Positions 26,792-37,567 of a DNA stretch of 64,000 nt are shown here, piece after piece. Source of the DNA: Trinickia terrae (lineage in GTDB: Bacteria; Pseudomonadota; Gammaproteobacteria; Burkholderiales; Burkholderiaceae); assembly GCF_005144415.1 (NCBI RefSeq), contig NZ_SWJE01000016.1, positions 62,001-126,000 on the forward strand, in the 5' to 3' direction. The position numbers were made by a program, and so were the translations under genes. Under the pieces are notes generated by a model, which was not told the DNA's origin, did no database searches, and saw only the letters and a program-made list of their open reading frames with translations. Position 1 is the first letter of the stretch. Every line of letters starts with the position of its first letter.

Positions 26792-28363
26792 TCAGCTGCC
26801 GCGGCGTGCACCGCGCGGGCTGTCGCTGCGGCGTGCGCCGTAGCCGTCGCGCGAGCCGCCATAGCCGCCTTCGCGCGAGCCGCCCGACGGCTTGCCGCTC
26901 CAGCCGTTGCCGCTGCCGCTGCGCGAGCCGCCGTTGCCCGGCTTGCCGCCGCCATTACTGCCGCCGTTGCCACCGAAGCGCCGGCCGCTGCCGCTGGCCG
27001 GACGGCCGCGGCCGCCACCGAAACCGCCGCGGCCATTCGCGGGCGGCGCCTTGCGCGGCTCGAAGCCTTCGATCACGTTGACCGGCAGCGGCGAGCGCAC
27101 GAAGCGCTCGATGCGCTTCAACGCACCTTGCTCGGCGTGATGCACGAGGCTCACGGCGATGCCCGAGCGTCCCGCGCGGCCGGTGCGGCCGATGCGGTGC
27201 ACGTAGTCCTCGGCGAACTTCGGCAGGTCGTAGTTGAAGACGTGCGTGATGCCGGGAATGTCGATGCCGCGCGCGGCGACGTCGGTCGCCACGAGCACGC
27301 GCACGCGGCGCTCGCGCAGCGCGCGGATCGTGCGGTTGCGCGCGCCTTGCGGCAGGTCGCCGTGCAGCGCGGCCGATTCGAAGCCCGCGTCGGCGAGCTT
27401 GCCGGCGAGCTGGTCGGCATCGCTCTTGGTCGCCGTGAACACGATCGCCTGGTCGAGGCCAGCGTCGCGCAGCAGGTGGTCGAGCAGGCGGTCCTTGTGG
27501 TCGCGGTCGTCGACGTAGTGCACGGTCTGCGCGATGTTCGTGCGCGCCTCCAGGCGCTGCTGGATCTCGATGCGCTCGGGGTCCTTCAGCAGGCGGTTCG
27601 TGAGCGAGCCGATCTTGCCGTCGAGCGTCGCGGAGAACAGCATCGTCTGGCGCGTGGCGGGCGTCGCGGCGACGATCGTCTCGATGTCGTCGATGAAGCC
27701 CATGTCGAGCATGCGGTCGGCTTCGTCGAGCACGAGCATCTGCAGCTGCGACAGGTCGATGCGGCCGCGCTCGAGGTGGTCGAGCAGACGCCCCGGCGTC
27801 GCGACGAGAATTTCGGGGTTCTTGGCAAGCAGCATCAGCTGCTGGCCGTAGGCCACGCCGCCGAGGATGCTGACCGTGCGCAGGCGGCTCAGGTGCTTGC
27901 CGTAGGTGGAGGCGGCCGTCGTCACCTGCATCGCGAGCTCGCGGGTCGGCGTGAGGACGAGGAGGCCCGGGCGCGCGACCGGCTGAGGGCGGCGCGCACG
28001 GCGCTCGCCTTGGGGCTCGCGCGGTTCACGCGGCTGCGAGGCCTGCGCCTTTTGCATCTGCGCGAAACGCTCGATCGCGGGCAGCATGAAGGCTGCGGTC
28101 TTGCCGGAGCCCGTCGGGCTCGAAACGAGAAGGTCGCGGCCGGCGATGCCGGCGGGAATCGCGCGCTGCTGGACAGGCGTCGGCGCGGCGTAGCCGGCGG
28201 CGGTCAACGCAGAGCAGATTTCCGGCGAGAGGCCGAGCGACGCGAACGTCGGTCCGGCGGGCGCAGCGGTATCGGCGGCAGGGGCTTGCGTGGCTTGGGC
28301 ATCCAGACCGAAGACCTGATCGGCAAGGGTGTTCAACGGGCTGGAGGTATTGCTCGAAGTCAT
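26792..28363 (-). CDS. rhlE: DEAD-box ATP-dependent RNA helicase (RhlE type)
   Basis: A 523-residue RNA helicase: Q motif FASLGLSPEICSALTAAGY with TPVQ, Walker A SPTGSGKT (82-89), motif Ia PTREL, DEAD at 213-216, SAT, and YVHRIGRTGRAG. A low-complexity Gly/Arg/Ser-rich C-terminal tail from about residue 430 (GGGRGR and GGSRSGSG-type repeats) is typical of RhlE/CsdA-like cold and RNA-decay helicases. I chose ATG 28363 (MTSSNTSSPL) with AAGGATTCTC upstream; an ATG 45 bases earlier is less likely. A consensus TATAAT lies some 300 bases upstream, implying a long leader. Confidence 0.93.
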   Translation of the reverse strand: MTSSNTSSPLNTLADQVFGLDAQATQAPAADTAAPAGPTFASLGLSPEICSALTAAGYAAPTPVQQRAIPAGIAGRDLLVSSPTGSGKTAAFMLPAIERFAQMQKAQASQPREPREPQGERRARRPQPVARPGLLVLTPTRELAMQVTTAASTYGKHLSRLRTVSILGGVAYGQQLMLLAKNPEILVATPGRLLDHLERGRIDLSQLQMLVLDEADRMLDMGFIDDIETIVAATPATRQTMLFSATLDGKIGSLTNRLLKDPERIEIQQRLEARTNIAQTVHYVDDRDHKDRLLDHLLRDAGLDQAIVFTATKSDADQLAGKLADAGFESAALHGDLPQGARNRTIRALRERRVRVLVATDVAARGIDIPGITHVFNYDLPKFAEDYVHRIGRTGRAGRSGIAVSLVHHAEQGALKRIERFVRSPLPVNVIEGFEPRKAPPANGRGGFGGGRGRPASGSGRRFGGNGGSNGGGKPGNGGSRSGSGNGWSGKPSGGSREGGYGGSRDGYGARRSDSPRGARRGS

Positions 28364-28769
28364 GAGAATCCTTGAAACAGGGATAGGAACGTCGGCGCCA
28401 ATCGGCATTACCCAAGTCGTCGGATTCAGCGAGCTTTACGCGCCGCGAGCAAATCGAAAAACGGGGGCAGCCCGCGACAATGAAGGCGAGCTTTCGTTAG
28501 AAGCTGTATCGGGTGCGGAACGCCGGGAGGGCACGCCGCGAAGCCTGGTACGAGTCGGCCCGGAGGGCCTAGGCAGGTGGGGACAGGTTCTAAACTGGAT
28601 TGGAGCAAAACGCTACGAGTCGCCGCATGACAGTCTTAAAACTAGACCCGTCATTGAAGCGCAGGCCGCATTATAAGGGGTTTTGCTGCGCCGCGCCACT
28701 GGTTTGAGACTTGTCCTATGCGCGTAGGAGTGCGGATGGGACAAGCGTCGAAGCTGGCGCAACGACATC
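28364..28769. other. Region between rhlE-type and acyl-CoA-binding genes, possible leader
   Basis: About 400 bases without a credible gene; the plus-strand open frame from 28329 has no recognisable product. On the minus strand a TATAAT (28670-28675) could start a transcript reaching the helicase about 300 bases later, giving a long 5' leader. A GGCCCTCCGGGCC hairpin lies near 28560-28572. Confidence 0.45.
28670..28675 (-). promoter_or_regulatory. Consensus -10 element upstream of the rhlE-type gene
   Basis: TATAAT on the minus strand. The candidate -35 at 17 bases is poor, so this rests on the -10 alone. Confidence 0.4.
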
Positions 28770-29039
28770 TTAGCTTGCTGCACCGGTTTTCAGCGACTCG
28801 ACCAGCTCCGTGTATTGCTGCTTGGCGATGTCCTGCGCGGTGCCTTTGAGCGACGCCCACGCGTCGTATTTGTACTTGCCGACGATGTCGGCGAAGCCCG
28901 GCTTGTCGCCGTGCACGTCGCCTTCGGTCGCTTGCTTGAAGAGGGCGTACAAGCGCAGGAGCGTCATGTTGCCCGGCTTCTCGGGCAGTTCCTTGACGTC
29001 CGATTGGGCTTGTGCGAAGCGTGAGTCGATGTCGCTCAT
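28770..29039 (-). CDS. Acyl-CoA-binding protein
   Basis: An 89-residue four-helix ACBP. Characteristic residues are LYALFKQATEGDVHGDKPGF, KYKYDAWASLKG and AKQQYTELVESL, including the Tyr and Lys that bind the CoA headgroup. It buffers and carries long-chain acyl-CoA in the cytosol. AAGGAGACCTC lies just before ATG 29039; the longer frame is a shadow. Confidence 0.95.
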   Translation of the reverse strand: MSDIDSRFAQAQSDVKELPEKPGNMTLLRLYALFKQATEGDVHGDKPGFADIVGKYKYDAWASLKGTAQDIAKQQYTELVESLKTGAAS

Positions 29040-29230
29040 GAGGTCTCCTTGGCAGTAGGCGGGATAGAGGCGGCAGATCATATCAAGCGGGCTCGCGCTC
29101 TGGCTTGAGCGATCCTTCCAAACAGGCTGGACCGTGCCGGCGAGCGTTCCCGGTGCTGCGCGGCCGCTCTCCGCGATTGCCCGGTGCGCGTCGGCCGAAC
29201 GGACGAGGTTCGGCTGACGAGGCGCCGCAT

Positions 29231-29236
29231 TACAAT
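29231..29236 (+). promoter_or_regulatory. Probable -10 element immediately before tsaB
   Basis: TACAAT ends 7 bases before the tsaB ATG, so transcription would start at or next to the start codon. TTCGGC at 29209-29214 is a weak -35 at 16-base spacing. Confidence 0.4.
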
Positions 29237-29243
29237 ATCGGCC

Positions 29244-30005
29244 ATGACCCGAACTGTGCTGCTTGCTCTCGATACGTCGACCGAATATTGCTCGGTCGCG
29301 CTGTTGTGTTCCGATTCGTCCGCCGATGCCGCGGCCGCGCCACCTCGCACCTGGGTGCGCCATGAAGAGACGGGGGCGGTGTCGAGCACGCGCGTGCTGC
29401 CCGCCGTGCGCGAATTATTCGCCGAAGCCGGGCTCGCGCTCGCCGACTGCAACGCCATCGCATTCGGCTCCGGCCCTGGCTCGTTCACCGGTCTGCGGAC
29501 CGCGACAGGCGTCGCGCAGGGGCTTGCGTTCGGCCTCGATGTGCCGGTCGTGCCGATCGGCACGCTGCTCGCGTGTGCGGAAAGTGCGCGCCTCAATCGG
29601 CCGTCGGTGACGCGCGTGCTCGCGGCGCTCGATGCGCGGATGGATGAAGTCTATTGGGCCGACTATGCGTGGGATGACGCGGCGCGCGAGTGGTGCGCAG
29701 TGGCGCCGCCGTCCCTCGGCACTCCGGGCGCTGTCGTCGCGCCAGACGCGCCGTTCACGCTTGCGGGCAACGCCGTGGCGGCGTTCGGCGCGAGGCTCGG
29801 TGTGGCCGCGCTGGCCGAAGCCATCGACGAAGCCGCGCTGCCGCACGCGCTGCCGGTCGCTTTCGCGGCGCTGCGGGCTTACCGCGCGGGGCACACCGTG
29901 CCGGCCGAGCTGGCCGCCCCCGACTACGTTCGCGACAAGGTCGCCCAGACCACCGCTGAGCGCCTTGCCGCGCGGGCGGCGCAAAGCGGCGAGGGCGTGC
30001 GATGA
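29244..30005 (+). CDS. tsaB: tRNA threonylcarbamoyladenosine biosynthesis protein TsaB
   Basis: Partner of TsaD in making t6A37 on ANN-decoding tRNAs. The 253-residue product has the ASKHA-type N-terminus LLALDTSTEYCSVALL, the IAFGSGPGSFTGLRTATG loop and the ALDARMDEVYWADY strand. The start ATG 29244 lacks a ribosome site, and a -10 box ends only 7 bases upstream. The stop overlaps the rimI start (ATGA). First gene of an overlapping four-gene operon. Confidence 0.94.
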   Translation: MTRTVLLALDTSTEYCSVALLCSDSSADAAAAPPRTWVRHEETGAVSSTRVLPAVRELFAEAGLALADCNAIAFGSGPGSFTGLRTATGVAQGLAFGLDVPVVPIGTLLACAESARLNRPSVTRVLAALDARMDEVYWADYAWDDAAREWCAVAPPSLGTPGAVVAPDAPFTLAGNAVAAFGARLGVAALAEAIDEAALPHALPVAFAALRAYRAGHTVPAELAAPDYVRDKVAQTTAERLAARAAQSGEGVR

Positions 30006-30496
30006 GCGGCGTGCTTCTGGCCGATCGCTATATGTCGCCGATGACCGACGCCGATCTCGACGAGGTCGTGATGATCGAGCGCGACGCCTATGAATTTCCC
30101 TGGACGCGCGGCAATTTCGAAGACTCGCTGCGCAACGGCTATTTCGGGCTGTGCATGCGGCACGTGACGGGCGCTCTGATCGGCTATTGCGTGCTGATGC
30201 CGGTCGTCGACGAGATGCATCTGCTGAATCTGTGCGTCGCGCCGCGGGCACAGGGCGCGGGCGCCGGTCTTACCCTGCTGCGCGAGGCGGCGCGCATCAC
30301 GCAGCAGGAGAGGCTTTCGGGTCTGCTGCTCGAAGTGCGTCCGTCGAACCTGCGTGCGATCCACCTCTACGAGCGCTTCGGCTTCGTTTCGATCGGCCGG
30401 CGCAAGAATTACTATCCGGCGCGGCATCGCAGCCGGGAGGACGCCATCGTCATGCGTTTCTCGTTTGCCAAGGAGGGCGCGTATGGCGCTGCATGA
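30002..30496 (+). CDS. rimI: Ribosomal protein S18-alanine N-acetyltransferase
   Basis: A 164-residue GNAT enzyme acetylating the N-terminal alanine of S18. RimI features are the IERDAYEFPWTRGNFEDSL segment, HLLNLCVAPRAQGAGAG (acetyl-CoA loop), VRPSNLRAIHLYERFGF, and RRKNYYPARHRSREDAIVM. Its start overlaps the tsaB stop, and its last 14 bases overlap the next gene; tsaB-rimI adjacency is widespread and supports the call. Confidence 0.94.
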   Translation: MSGVLLADRYMSPMTDADLDEVVMIERDAYEFPWTRGNFEDSLRNGYFGLCMRHVTGALIGYCVLMPVVDEMHLLNLCVAPRAQGAGAGLTLLREAARITQQERLSGLLLEVRPSNLRAIHLYERFGFVSIGRRKNYYPARHRSREDAIVMRFSFAKEGAYGAA

Positions 30497-31505
30497 ATCC
30501 GCGCTGGAAGAACTGGGGCTTGCGCCGATGTGGGTGCGGCGAGGCATCGCTGCCGCGGTGAGCGGCGAGGCTGCATCTGCCGTCGCTGCTGCGGACGAGG
30601 TTGAGGTTGCTGCCGAGCCGGTCGAAATGGCTGCGCCGGATTCAAGCCCTGCTGTGCGCGCTGGGGCGGAGCCGGTACCGGCGAGCGGGGCGAAGCGGCC
30701 TGCCGATCAGCCGGATTTCGCTGCTGCTGCGCCGCAAGCCAAGCGCGAACTGGCTGCGAAAGAGCCGTTCGTCGACGCACCGCAGGCAGCGGCCTTTGGA
30801 GGCGACGAGCCGCCGCCGCTCACCGAAGACGACTTCCCCTGGCTCGACGCCGAACTGGTGCCCGCGTTCGAGCCCGCGGGGCGGGCCGAGTCCGGCGGGC
30901 TGCCCCCGGTGCATGGCCTCGATTGGGATGCGCTCGCGGCGCGCGTCGCAAGCTGCGAACGGTGCCGTTTGTGCGAAAAGCGCACGAATACGGTATTCGG
31001 CGTGGGCGACCAGAACGCCGACTGGATGCTGATCGGCGAAGCGCCCGGCGAGAACGAAGACAAGCAAGGCGAGCCGTTCGTCGGGCAGGCGGGCAAGCTG
31101 CTCGACAACATGCTGCGCTCGCTCGCGCTTGCGCGCGGCACGAACGTCTATATCGCGAACGTCATCAAATGCCGGCCACCGGGCAACCGCAATCCCGAAC
31201 CCGACGAGGTCGCTCGCTGCGAGCCGTATTTGCAGCGCCAGGTAGCGCTCGTCAAGCCGAAGCTGATCATCGCGCTCGGTCGGTTCGCGGCGCAGAGCCT
31301 GCTGAAGACGGACGCCAGCATCTCGTCGCTGCGCGGCCGCGTGCATCAATACGAGGGTGTGCCGGTGATCGTCACGTATCACCCGGCGTACCTGTTGCGC
31401 AGCTTGCCCGACAAGTCGAAGGCTTGGGCGGACCTGTGTCTTGCGCGCGATACCTATCGGCGCGCCGGCGGGCAGGCCGCCGACGACGCACAGGCGCAAA
31501 AATGA
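30483..31505 (+). CDS. Uracil-DNA glycosylase, family 4 (Fe-S cluster type), with long N-terminal extension
   Basis: Removes uracil from DNA. The C-terminal domain (about residues 150-335) shows GEAPGENED (185-193), the C-x2-C pair at Cys158/Cys161 plus Cys230 and Cys246 for a 4Fe-4S cluster, [15 protein letters not shown], and HPAYLLR (300-306). Residues 1-20 ([20 protein letters not shown]) look helical and are followed by about 120 Ala/Glu/Pro-rich residues without fold, an extension the minimal family lacks. ATG 30483 lies inside the rimI end. Co-transcribed with tsaB and rimI. Confidence 0.92.
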   Translation: MALHESALEELGLAPMWVRRGIAAAVSGEAASAVAAADEVEVAAEPVEMAAPDSSPAVRAGAEPVPASGAKRPADQPDFAAAAPQAKRELAAKEPFVDAPQAAAFGGDEPPPLTEDDFPWLDAELVPAFEPAGRAESGGLPPVHGLDWDALAARVASCERCRLCEKRTNTVFGVGDQNADWMLIGEAPGENEDKQGEPFVGQAGKLLDNMLRSLALARGTNVYIANVIKCRPPGNRNPEPDEVARCEPYLQRQVALVKPKLIIALGRFAAQSLLKTDASISSLRGRVHQYEGVPVIVTYHPAYLLRSLPDKSKAWADLCLARDTYRRAGGQAADDAQAQK

Positions 31506-32497
31506 AAGCGCTCGAGCCGGCCGCCAACGCTGCTGCCGCGCTCGGCGCGCTGCTCGATTCGCTTGTCGATCCCGCCGTGCGGGATCTTGCATGGCTGCTC
31601 TTCAGTCCGGACTTGTTGCGGGCGCAACCACCCGCGGGCATGTTGGCGAGCCCGTTCGAATCGGCCGGCGAGGCATCGTCGACGGTCGCGTGGCTGCTGC
31701 ACCTGGACCAGGACGCCCGCGACTTGCACGAGAATCTGGCAGTGGCCCATGTGACGCGGCTTGGCCGCTATGCCGAATGCCTGCTCGGCTATTTCCTCCG
31801 GTACGGGCCAGCCGCGCGGCTGGTCGCCGCCAATGTCGCGTTGCGCCGCGCAGGACGCACGATCGGCGAATGCGACTTTCTGGTCGAGACGGCGGGCGGC
31901 AGGCGCCTGCATTGGGAGCTGGCCGTCAAGTGCTATTTGCGCGCGGGCGGTGCGAGCGTGTCGATGGCGGACTACGTCGGGCCGAATCTGCAGGATCGCT
32001 TCGATCTCAAGTTCACGCATTTGCTCGACCATCAGCTGCCGCTGAGCGCACGTGAGGAATTCGCATCGCTGGGGCACGAAGGGCCGTGGGACGCGCAAAT
32101 GTTCGTCAAGGGCTGGCTGTTCTACCGCTGGTGCGACGAGGCCCAGGTGTCCGAGGCGGTATTGCCGATACCCGCTGAGATCCATCCGGCGCATGCGCGT
32201 GGCTGGTGGCTCGCGCGCGAGGATTTTCCGCGCGTCGCGGCCGGCCATGCGCAAGCGTGGGCTGTGCTGCCGCGCCTCGCGTGGCTCGCACCGCGGCACA
32301 GGGTGCCCGTCGACTGCGCTACCGCAGGCCACCTGCTGGGTTCGGATGCGCTCGTCGAGCAACTGGCGCAGCAAAGCGGTCCGACGATGGTGGCTGCGTT
32401 CGAGCGTGACGATGGCGCGCAATGGTTCGAGCGCTCACGCGGCTTCGTCGTGCCGAACGATTGGCCGGCGCGTGCGTTGGCGTTTGCCGGGCAGTGA
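31502..32497 (+). CDS. DUF1853 family protein
   Basis: A 331-residue protein of unknown function matching DUF1853: LAWLLFSPDLL near the start, LGRYAECLLGYFLRY, ECDFLVE.....LHWELAVKCYL (a restriction-nuclease-like E-D-x-K-style strand pattern), PNLQDRFDLKF and AQMFVKGWLFYR. The D-F-L-V / E-L-A-V-K residues resemble a PD-(D/E)xK fold, but this is inference. The start overlaps the uracil-DNA glycosylase stop (ATGA), so it is translationally coupled. It ends 1 base from the convergent thiD stop. Confidence 0.85.
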   Translation: MKALEPAANAAAALGALLDSLVDPAVRDLAWLLFSPDLLRAQPPAGMLASPFESAGEASSTVAWLLHLDQDARDLHENLAVAHVTRLGRYAECLLGYFLRYGPAARLVAANVALRRAGRTIGECDFLVETAGGRRLHWELAVKCYLRAGGASVSMADYVGPNLQDRFDLKFTHLLDHQLPLSAREEFASLGHEGPWDAQMFVKGWLFYRWCDEAQVSEAVLPIPAEIHPAHARGWWLAREDFPRVAAGHAQAWAVLPRLAWLAPRHRVPVDCATAGHLLGSDALVEQLAQQSGPTMVAAFERDDGAQWFERSRGFVVPNDWPARALAFAGQ

Positions 32498-32498
32498 G

Positions 32499-33305
<807 letters not shown>

Positions 33306-33399
33306 GGCGAGGATGATCATGGACGGCGCGCCCGGCCGACGCGCTCGTGCAAGCGTCCCAAGCGTCGGCGCCGCGGCCGGACGGCGGCAGGCAGGGTGC

Positions 33400-34707
33400 T
33401 CAGTGCCTCATTTCGCCGATCAGTGCGACGGAGTCGAAGGCGCGCTGATTGGCCTGATGGCGCCGCATCACGAGCCACATCATGAGGCAGACGAAGGTGC
33501 CGAACAGCACGATGACGGCGGCGACCGGCACGTCGAGCCAGACCAGCACCGCATACAGGCACAGCATAATGAGCACCGAGAGGTTCTCGTTGAAATTCTG
33601 TACGGCAATCGAATGTCCCGCCGACAGCAGCACGTGCCCGCGATGCTGGAGCAGCGCGTTCATCGGCACCACGAAGAAGCCCGACAACCCGCCGACGAAG
33701 ATCAGGAACACGTACGCGACGAGCAGATAGCCGGGCACGTGCATGCGGCCGAAGTAGACCCCCCAGTGCGCCGGGAACAGGTCACGCGTATAGAACGCCA
33801 TCAGCATCACGGCGATGCCCATCACGATGCCGACAGGCAGCACGCTGAGCGAACGCTTGAGCGGTATCCTGGCCGCGGCGATCATCGCGCCCGCAGCCAC
33901 GCCGACGGCGACCACGGCCTGCAGGATGGCCCCCTCGGACAGCGACATGCCGAGCGACACCTCGGCCCATTTCAGCACGATGAACTGCAGCGTGGCGCCG
34001 GCGCCCCAGAAGAGCGTGGTGACTGCGAGCGAGATCTGGCCGAGCTTGTCGCGCCAGAGCACGAGGAAGCAATCGGCGAAATCGGTGATGAGCTTGATCG
34101 GGCCGTGCTGCTGCCGGGGATAGCGCGCGCCGGTGTCGGGAATGCGAAGGTTGAAGAGCGCCGCGATCACGTAGATGCCCATGATGAAGAGCATGGCGGC
34201 TTCGGCGGGCGTGTCGACGAACGGAATGTTGTGCTTGAGTATATGGGCGGCGATGTGCGGGCTGATCAGCGCGCCGCCGAGCACGGTGCCGAGGATGATC
34301 GAGCCGACCGTGGTGCCTTCGATCCAGCCGTTCGCGGCGACGAGGCGATCGGGCGGCAGGAGTTCCGTGAGGATGCCGTACTTGGCGGGCGAATAGGCCG
34401 CGGCGCCGAACCCGACGATGCCATAGGCAATTAACGGATGTGCGCCGCCCAGCATGACCAGGCAGCCGACCACTTTGATCGTGTTGGTCACGAACATGAC
34501 GCGGCCCTTCGGGCGGGAGTCGGCGAATGCGCCGACGAAGGCGGCCAGCACGACGTACGACAGCACAAAGAACAGCTTGAGCAGCGGCGTCATCCAGTTC
34601 GGAGCGTGAAGATCTTTCAGCAGTGCGATTGCAGCGATCAGAAGGGCATTGTCGGCCAGCGACGAAAAAAACTGCGCGGCCATGATGGTGTAAAAACCTT
34701 TTTTCAT
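33400..34707 (-). CDS. lplT: Lysophospholipid transporter LplT (MFS)
   Basis: Inner-membrane flippase of the major facilitator type that moves lysophospholipids inward for re-acylation. The 435-residue product has about twelve membrane segments, the LplT-like N-terminus [43 protein letters not shown], and the late [14 protein letters not shown] signature. Often linked to an acyltransferase gene (aas), which is not adjacent here. Divergent from alr. Confidence 0.92.
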   Translation of the reverse strand: MKKGFYTIMAAQFFSSLADNALLIAAIALLKDLHAPNWMTPLLKLFFVLSYVVLAAFVGAFADSRPKGRVMFVTNTIKVVGCLVMLGGAHPLIAYGIVGFGAAAYSPAKYGILTELLPPDRLVAANGWIEGTTVGSIILGTVLGGALISPHIAAHILKHNIPFVDTPAEAAMLFIMGIYVIAALFNLRIPDTGARYPRQQHGPIKLITDFADCFLVLWRDKLGQISLAVTTLFWGAGATLQFIVLKWAEVSLGMSLSEGAILQAVVAVGVAAGAMIAAARIPLKRSLSVLPVGIVMGIAVMLMAFYTRDLFPAHWGVYFGRMHVPGYLLVAYVFLIFVGGLSGFFVVPMNALLQHRGHVLLSAGHSIAVQNFNENLSVLIMLCLYAVLVWLDVPVAAVIVLFGTFVCLMMWLVMRRHQANQRAFDSVALIGEMRH

Positions 34708-34924
34708 CTGATGCGGTGCTGTCCTCGCTGCAGTCGTCCGCCCCGGACGCGTATGACGCGTTCGGACTTATTCCGTTCGAAATGGGTTGTGCGCACGGCT
34801 TTATATCACGAAAATAGACGTTTTCGGACTAGCGTATCCCTCGATGGTGCCCCCAGCGGGCTTCCACAGGCATTGAAAACGCACTGTAAGGTCCTGATTC
34901 GCAAGTGTCTTTACGAAAAATCTC

Positions 34925-35995
34925 ATGCCGCGCCCTCTGCTAGCCACCATCCATACCGCTGCTCTCGCCAACAATCTCGCCGTTGTCCGCCGTTACGCAC
35001 CCAATTCGAAGGTGTGGGCCGTCGTCAAGGCCAATGCCTACGGGCACGGGCTTGCGCGCGCGTTCCCGGGGCTGCGCGCCACGGACGGTTTCGGCCTTCT
35101 CGATCTCGAGGAAGCCGTGAAGCTGCGCGAGCTGGGCTGGGCGGGGCCGATCCTGCTGCTGGAAGGTTTTTTCCGGCCGACCGACATCGACGTGATCGAC
35201 CGCTATAGCCTGACCACGGCAGTGCACAGCGACGAGCAGCTGCGCATGCTGGAGATGGCGCGTCTCTCGAAGCCGGTCAATATCCAGCTGAAAATGAACA
35301 GCGGCATGAACCGGCTCGGCTACGTGCCGGACAAATTCCGCGCCGCCTGGGAGCGGGCGCGCGCCTGTCCGGGCATCGGCCAGATCACGCTGATGACCCA
35401 CTTCTCGGACGCCGACGGCAAGCGCGGCATCGCCTATCAGCTCGAAGCGTTCGAGCGCGGCGCGGAAGGCATTGCCGGGGCGCGCAGTCTCGCGAACTCG
35501 GCGGCGACACTCTGGCATCCGTCGTCGCACTTCGATTGGGTGCGTCCCGGCATCATCCTTTACGGCGCGTCGCCCTCGGGCGTGACCGCCGATATCGACG
35601 GCACCGGCCTGCAGCCGGCCATGACACTGACCTCGGAGCTGATCGCCGTGCAGTCGATCGCGCAAGGGGACACGGTCGGCTACGGCTCGACCTTCGCCGC
35701 GCCGGCGCCGATGCGCATCGGCGTCGTGGCCTGCGGGTACGCGGACGGCTATCCGCGCATCGCGCCGGAAGGCACGCCGGTCATCGTCGACGGAATTCGC
35801 ACGCGCGTCGTCGGACGCGTGTCGATGGACATGATCACCGTCGACCTCACGCCTTGCCCGACCGCCAACATCGGTTCGCGGGTCGAGCTGTGGGGCGCGA
35901 ACCTGCCGATCGACGACGTGGCCCGCGCGTGCAGCACGATCGGCTACGAGCTGATGTGCGCAGTGGCGCCGCGCGTGCCGGTGCGCGCCGAATAA
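34925..35995 (+). CDS. alr: Alanine racemase
   Basis: Interconverts L- and D-alanine for peptidoglycan. The 356-residue PLP enzyme has [11 protein letters not shown] with PLP-binding Lys35, MNSGMNRLG, and the C-terminal-domain Tyr in [10 protein letters not shown] followed by CGYADGYPR and [12 protein letters not shown]. It is followed by radA after 39 bases on the same strand. Confidence 0.96.
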   Translation: MPRPLLATIHTAALANNLAVVRRYAPNSKVWAVVKANAYGHGLARAFPGLRATDGFGLLDLEEAVKLRELGWAGPILLLEGFFRPTDIDVIDRYSLTTAVHSDEQLRMLEMARLSKPVNIQLKMNSGMNRLGYVPDKFRAAWERARACPGIGQITLMTHFSDADGKRGIAYQLEAFERGAEGIAGARSLANSAATLWHPSSHFDWVRPGIILYGASPSGVTADIDGTGLQPAMTLTSELIAVQSIAQGDTVGYGSTFAAPAPMRIGVVACGYADGYPRIAPEGTPVIVDGIRTRVVGRVSMDMITVDLTPCPTANIGSRVELWGANLPIDDVARACSTIGYELMCAVAPRVPVRAE

Positions 35996-36034
35996 GCACC
36001 GCGGCTTTCCTTCCAAAGAACAAAAAGGCCGCGC

Positions 36035-37411
36035 GTGGCGAAGCAAAAAACGCTGTACACCTGCACCGAATGTGGCGGGCAGGCTCCGAAGTGGCAAGGG
36101 CAGTGTCCTCACTGCCAGGCGTGGAACACGCTCGTCGAGACTGTCGCGGAATCCCCGAACGCCCATCGCTTTCAGTCGCTCGCGAAGAGCGCGCCGGTGC
36201 AGCGTCTCGCCGATATCGAGGCGGCCGACGTGCCGCGCTTCTCGACCGGTATCGGCGAGTTCGACCGCGTGCTGGGCGGCGGGCTCGTGGCCGGAGGCGT
36301 GGTGCTGATCGGGGGCGACCCGGGCATCGGCAAATCGACACTGCTGCTGCAGTCGCTTGCGGGCATCGCCAACGAGCGCCGCGCGCTCTACGTGAGCGGC
36401 GAGGAATCGGCCGCGCAGATCGGCTTGCGCGCGCAACGTCTCGCGTTGCTCGATCCGGGCTCGAAAGCGGCCGACCTGCAACTGCTCGCCGAGATCCAGC
36501 TCGAGAAGATCCAGGCCGCCATCGAGGCCCAACGCCCGGAAGTGGCCGTGATCGACTCGATCCAGACGATCTACTCCGACGCGCTCACCTCGGCGCCCGG
36601 CTCGGTTGCCCAGGTCCGCGAGTGCGCGGCGCAGCTCACGCGCATCGCGAAGCAGTCGGGCACGGCGATCATCATGGTCGGCCACGTGACGAAAGAGGGC
36701 AACCTTGCCGGCCCGCGCGTGCTCGAGCACATCGTCGACACCGTCCTGTATTTCGAAGGCGACACGCATTCATCGTTCCGGCTCGTGCGCGCGTTCAAGA
36801 ACCGCTTCGGCGCGGTCAACGAGCTCGGAGTGTTCGCGATGACCGAGCGCGGCTTGCGCGGCGTTGCGAATCCGTCAGCGTTGTTTCTGTCGCAGCACGA
36901 GCAGATCGTGCCCGGCTCCTGCGTACTGGTCACGCAGGAGGGGTCGCGGCCGCTGCTCGTCGAAATCCAGGCGCTCGTCGACACGGCGCACGTGCCGAAT
37001 CCGCGCCGGCTCGCAGTCGGCCTCGAGCAGAACCGGCTCGCGATGCTGCTCGCCGTGCTGCATCGCCATGCGGGCATCGCCTGCTTCGATCAGGACGTGT
37101 TCCTCAATGCAGTGGGCGGCGTGAAGATCGCCGAGCCGGCCGCCGATCTCGCGGTGCTGCTCGCGATTCATTCGTCGATGCGCAACAAGCCGCTGCCGAA
37201 GGGGCTGATCGTGTTCGGCGAGGTGGGCCTGGCCGGCGAGATCCGGCCGTCGCCGCGCGGGCAGGAGCGTCTCAAGGAAGCGGCGAAGCTGGGTTTCACG
37301 GCGGCGCTGATTCCGAAGGCGAACGCGCCGAAGCAACCGATCGACGGCTTGCAGGTGTTGGCAGTGGAGCGGATCGAACAGGCCATCGACCGGGTTCGGG
37401 AGCTCGAGTAG
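36035..37411 (+). CDS. radA: DNA repair protein RadA
   Basis: RecA-like helicase that promotes branch migration in recombination repair. The 458-residue product has a zinc finger (Cys10, Cys13, Cys24, Cys27), Walker A GGDPGIGKST (93-102), the RadA-specific KNRFG motif, and a C-terminal Lon-protease-like domain without the catalytic dyad role. It starts with GTG at 36035, preceded by AAGG at suitable distance. Confidence 0.97.
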   Translation: MAKQKTLYTCTECGGQAPKWQGQCPHCQAWNTLVETVAESPNAHRFQSLAKSAPVQRLADIEAADVPRFSTGIGEFDRVLGGGLVAGGVVLIGGDPGIGKSTLLLQSLAGIANERRALYVSGEESAAQIGLRAQRLALLDPGSKAADLQLLAEIQLEKIQAAIEAQRPEVAVIDSIQTIYSDALTSAPGSVAQVRECAAQLTRIAKQSGTAIIMVGHVTKEGNLAGPRVLEHIVDTVLYFEGDTHSSFRLVRAFKNRFGAVNELGVFAMTERGLRGVANPSALFLSQHEQIVPGSCVLVTQEGSRPLLVEIQALVDTAHVPNPRRLAVGLEQNRLAMLLAVLHRHAGIACFDQDVFLNAVGGVKIAEPAADLAVLLAIHSSMRNKPLPKGLIVFGEVGLAGEIRPSPRGQERLKEAAKLGFTAALIPKANAPKQPIDGLQVLAVERIEQAIDRVRELE

Positions 37412-37567
37412 TTCCGCTCGACGCGGCGCCGCAGCCGTCACGCGCACCAGGCCTTACAAATTAAATCCCGCGTAACCAACCCTATTTTTGCTGTAACCCA
37501 TTCGGCACGCCGCTTGCCTATTCTTTGCGCACATGCAATCCCTCTTGTGCGGCTAAAGGATGGCGCC

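Noticed and set aside
26792-27100. Gly/Arg/Ser repeat-rich DNA at the end of the helicase gene as a CRISPR or satellite array
   Set aside because: The repetitiveness is at the protein level (RGG-like tail) with irregular DNA units and no regular spacers.
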